Below, piece after piece: positions 33,897 to 35,094 of a stretch of DNA of 35,094 nt (position 1 is the stretch's first letter; each line of letters begins with the position of its first letter). The position numbers and the translations under genes were made by a program. This DNA comes from an uncultured Pseudohongiella sp. GTDB lineage: Bacteria > Pseudomonadota > Gammaproteobacteria > Pseudomonadales > Pseudohongiellaceae. The stretch is from positions 1 to 35,094 of the forward strand of contig CACBCS010000015.1 in assembly GCA_902537815.1 (NCBI GenBank), given 5' to 3'. Under the pieces are notes generated by a model. It made no database searches and had not been told where the DNA came from. It saw only the letters and a list, made by a program, of their open reading frames with translations.

Positions 33897-35094
33897 TACC
33901 GTCGGTCAATCCGGTAAGGAGTTGTGTCGACAGGCGGCGCCTCCTCTGCAGCCATCGCCGCCAGGGTAGCGCCTGTGACCGCCGCCATGGTCAGTCCGAG
34001 ATGGCCATGGCCGAAGCCGAAATAGACATTATCGAGGCGGGGCGAGCGGCTAATCACCGGCAGTGAATCCGGCAGGCTCGGCCGGTAGCCCATCCAAGGC
34101 TGCTCTCCTTGCCCGATCAGTTCCGGCAGGAACCCGCGGGCTGCCTGCACCATTAATCCGGTGTGGCGATAATCGGGATCAGCCTGCAAACCTGCGAACT
34201 CAACGGTTCCCGCCAGGCGCAGGCCATCTGCCATCGAGGTAGCTGCAAACCCCTGAGGCGGAAACAGGATGGGTCTGGCCAGCGACACTCCCGGATCGGG
34301 CATCACCACGTGGTAGCCCCGCTCGGTATCCAGGGGCATGCTGCTTCCCAGCAATCTGGCCAGATCCTTGGAGTAGGCGCCTGCCGTAATGAAGACCTCA
34401 TCCGACACCCGGTTGCCACCGGCTTCAAACTGAACGACGCGCCTGCCCTGACGCTGAAAATGCGTCACGCGCGTGTGCAGGAAATTTCCGCCGCGCCGGA
34501 GAAACAGCTCGAACAGCGACCGCGACAGCTTGACCGGCGACACAGTGTGGCAGGCACCGGGGACCAGCACCGCACCGGCAAGGCCTGCAGCCAGAGCAGG
34601 CTCTGCTTCATTGACCTCCCCTCCCCTGAGCACCTGACAGTCGACGCCCAGACGTTGCCGCAAGCCATTTTGCTGTAACGCACGGTCGAACTGATGCCGC
34701 TCACCATATACATACAGGGAGCCCTGCCGCTTTATCCACTGCGTCGCGCCAGCCTCCCGGACCAAAGGCTCCAGGTATTCCATGGCCTGAGAGGAAAGCG
34801 CATGCATCGCGACAGCCGACTGTAAATAACGGGCTTGGCTGCTGTTCATGAGAAAGCGCATCAGCCAGGGGAGAAACGGCAGCAGGTAGGCTGGACGCAA
34901 ACGTACCGGCGCCGGGGCACGGAACAGCATTCCCGGAATCTCCCTCCAGATTCCAAGTGTGGCTTCGGGGTGCACGGAGCCGACTGAGATAATCCCGGCA
35001 TTGCCGTAACTGGTGCCTTCGCCCGGCGGCAGAGGGTCAACCAATGTGACATGGCGCTCTTTTTCCTGGAGATAGAGCGCCGTACTGAGCCCGA
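33893..35094 (-). CDS. DadA-like FAD-dependent D-amino acid dehydrogenase, 5' end cut by window
   Basis: About 400 residues are visible; the frame stays open to the right edge, so the start lies outside. It begins inside the Rossmann FAD domain (GLSTALYLQEKERHVTLVDP), then GEGTSYGNAGIISVGSVHP, the DadA/DAO-type block around the flavin. The C-terminus has the typical FAD-site segment VYFGFGHGHLGLTMA. DadA-type enzymes deaminate D-amino acids oxidatively and pass electrons to the respiratory chain. It could also be a glycine- or sarcosine-oxidase relative. An internal ATG at 35044 is within the conserved domain and is not the true start. Its TAG shares bases with the stop of the convergent PQQ dehydrogenase (CTAG). 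Confidence 0.85.
   Translation of the reverse strand, partial: GLSTALYLQEKERHVTLVDPLPPGEGTSYGNAGIISVGSVHPEATLGIWREIPGMLFRAPAPVRLRPAYLLPFLPWLMRFLMNSSQARYLQSAVAMHALSSQAMEYLEPLVREAGATQWIKRQGSLYVYGERHQFDRALQQNGLRQRLGVDCQVLRGGEVNEAEPALAAGLAGAVLVPGACHTVSPVKLSRSLFELFLRRGGNFLHTRVTHFQRQGRRVVQFEAGGNRVSDEVFITAGAYSKDLARLLGSSMPLDTERGYHVVMPDPGVSLARPILFPPQGFAATSMADGLRLAGTVEFAGLQADPDYRHTGLMVQAARGFLPELIGQGEQPWMGYRPSLPDSLPVISRSPRLDNVYFGFGHGHLGLTMAAVTGATLAAMAAEEAPPVDTTPYRIDRRY

Overview
The window looks like chromosome of a marine, aerobic, light-using gammaproteobacterium. This rests on a proteorhodopsin beside a retinal-biosynthesis operon, many exported TonB-, PQQ- and FG-GAP-type proteins, and an AlkB alkane hydroxylase with its rubredoxin. 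SAR92- or OM60/NOR5-like lineages would fit, but no rRNA or phylogenetic marker is present, so this is inference. Gene density is high and moderately GC. I saw no tRNA, rRNA, insertion sequence, integrase or CRISPR array.

Layout. Positions 1-5943 hold the photoheterotrophy cassette: on the minus strand crtE-crtI-crtB-crtY-blh, tightly packed with overlapping ends and with blh cut by the window edge, and divergently on the plus strand a proteorhodopsin with the DTE proton-pump triad and a glutamine at the spectral-tuning position (blue type). They share a ~210 bp intergenic region with repeated GTTAC/GTAAC motifs. The proteorhodopsin ends in a strong hairpin terminator. Positions 6061-6679 are a decay zone with a dead fragment resembling copper ascorbate-dependent monooxygenase C-termini. 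Positions 6680-11569 hold a cyclophilin lipoprotein, a class II aldolase-like protein, a gamma-glutamyltransferase, and an alkB-rubredoxin pair. Positions 11704-13558 hold a DUF885-family gene broken by a frameshift and an in-frame TAG, followed by a small membrane protein.

Positions 14081-21269 form what looks like an amino-compound uptake and metabolism block: a class V PLP enzyme divergent from an Lrp/AsnC regulator, then on the minus strand TonB receptor, HisC-like aminotransferase and YjiH-type permease, probably co-transcribed. Positions 21528-26312 carry a YchJ-like protein, a penicillin-acylase-family lipoprotein, an isoprenylcysteine methyltransferase-like membrane protein and a secreted protein of unknown function. 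A second, more degraded DUF885 fragment lies at 26473-26740 on the minus strand. Positions 26896-30302 hold an exported two-domain VOC protein and a DUF442-SulP gene pair. The window ends with a secreted FG-GAP repeat protein, divergent from a PQQ-dependent alcohol dehydrogenase with a lanthanide-type Asp pair but no vicinal disulfide, and a DadA-like FAD oxidoreductase cut by the right edge.

How they work together. The crt genes convert farnesyl/geranylgeranyl diphosphate to beta-carotene, Blh cleaves it to retinal, and retinal completes the proteorhodopsin proton pump. The other genes point to periplasmic and outer-membrane scavenging of organic compounds: alkanes, alcohols, glutathione and other peptides, amino compounds. 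Three dead gene fragments, two of one peptidase-like family, suggest ongoing gene loss.
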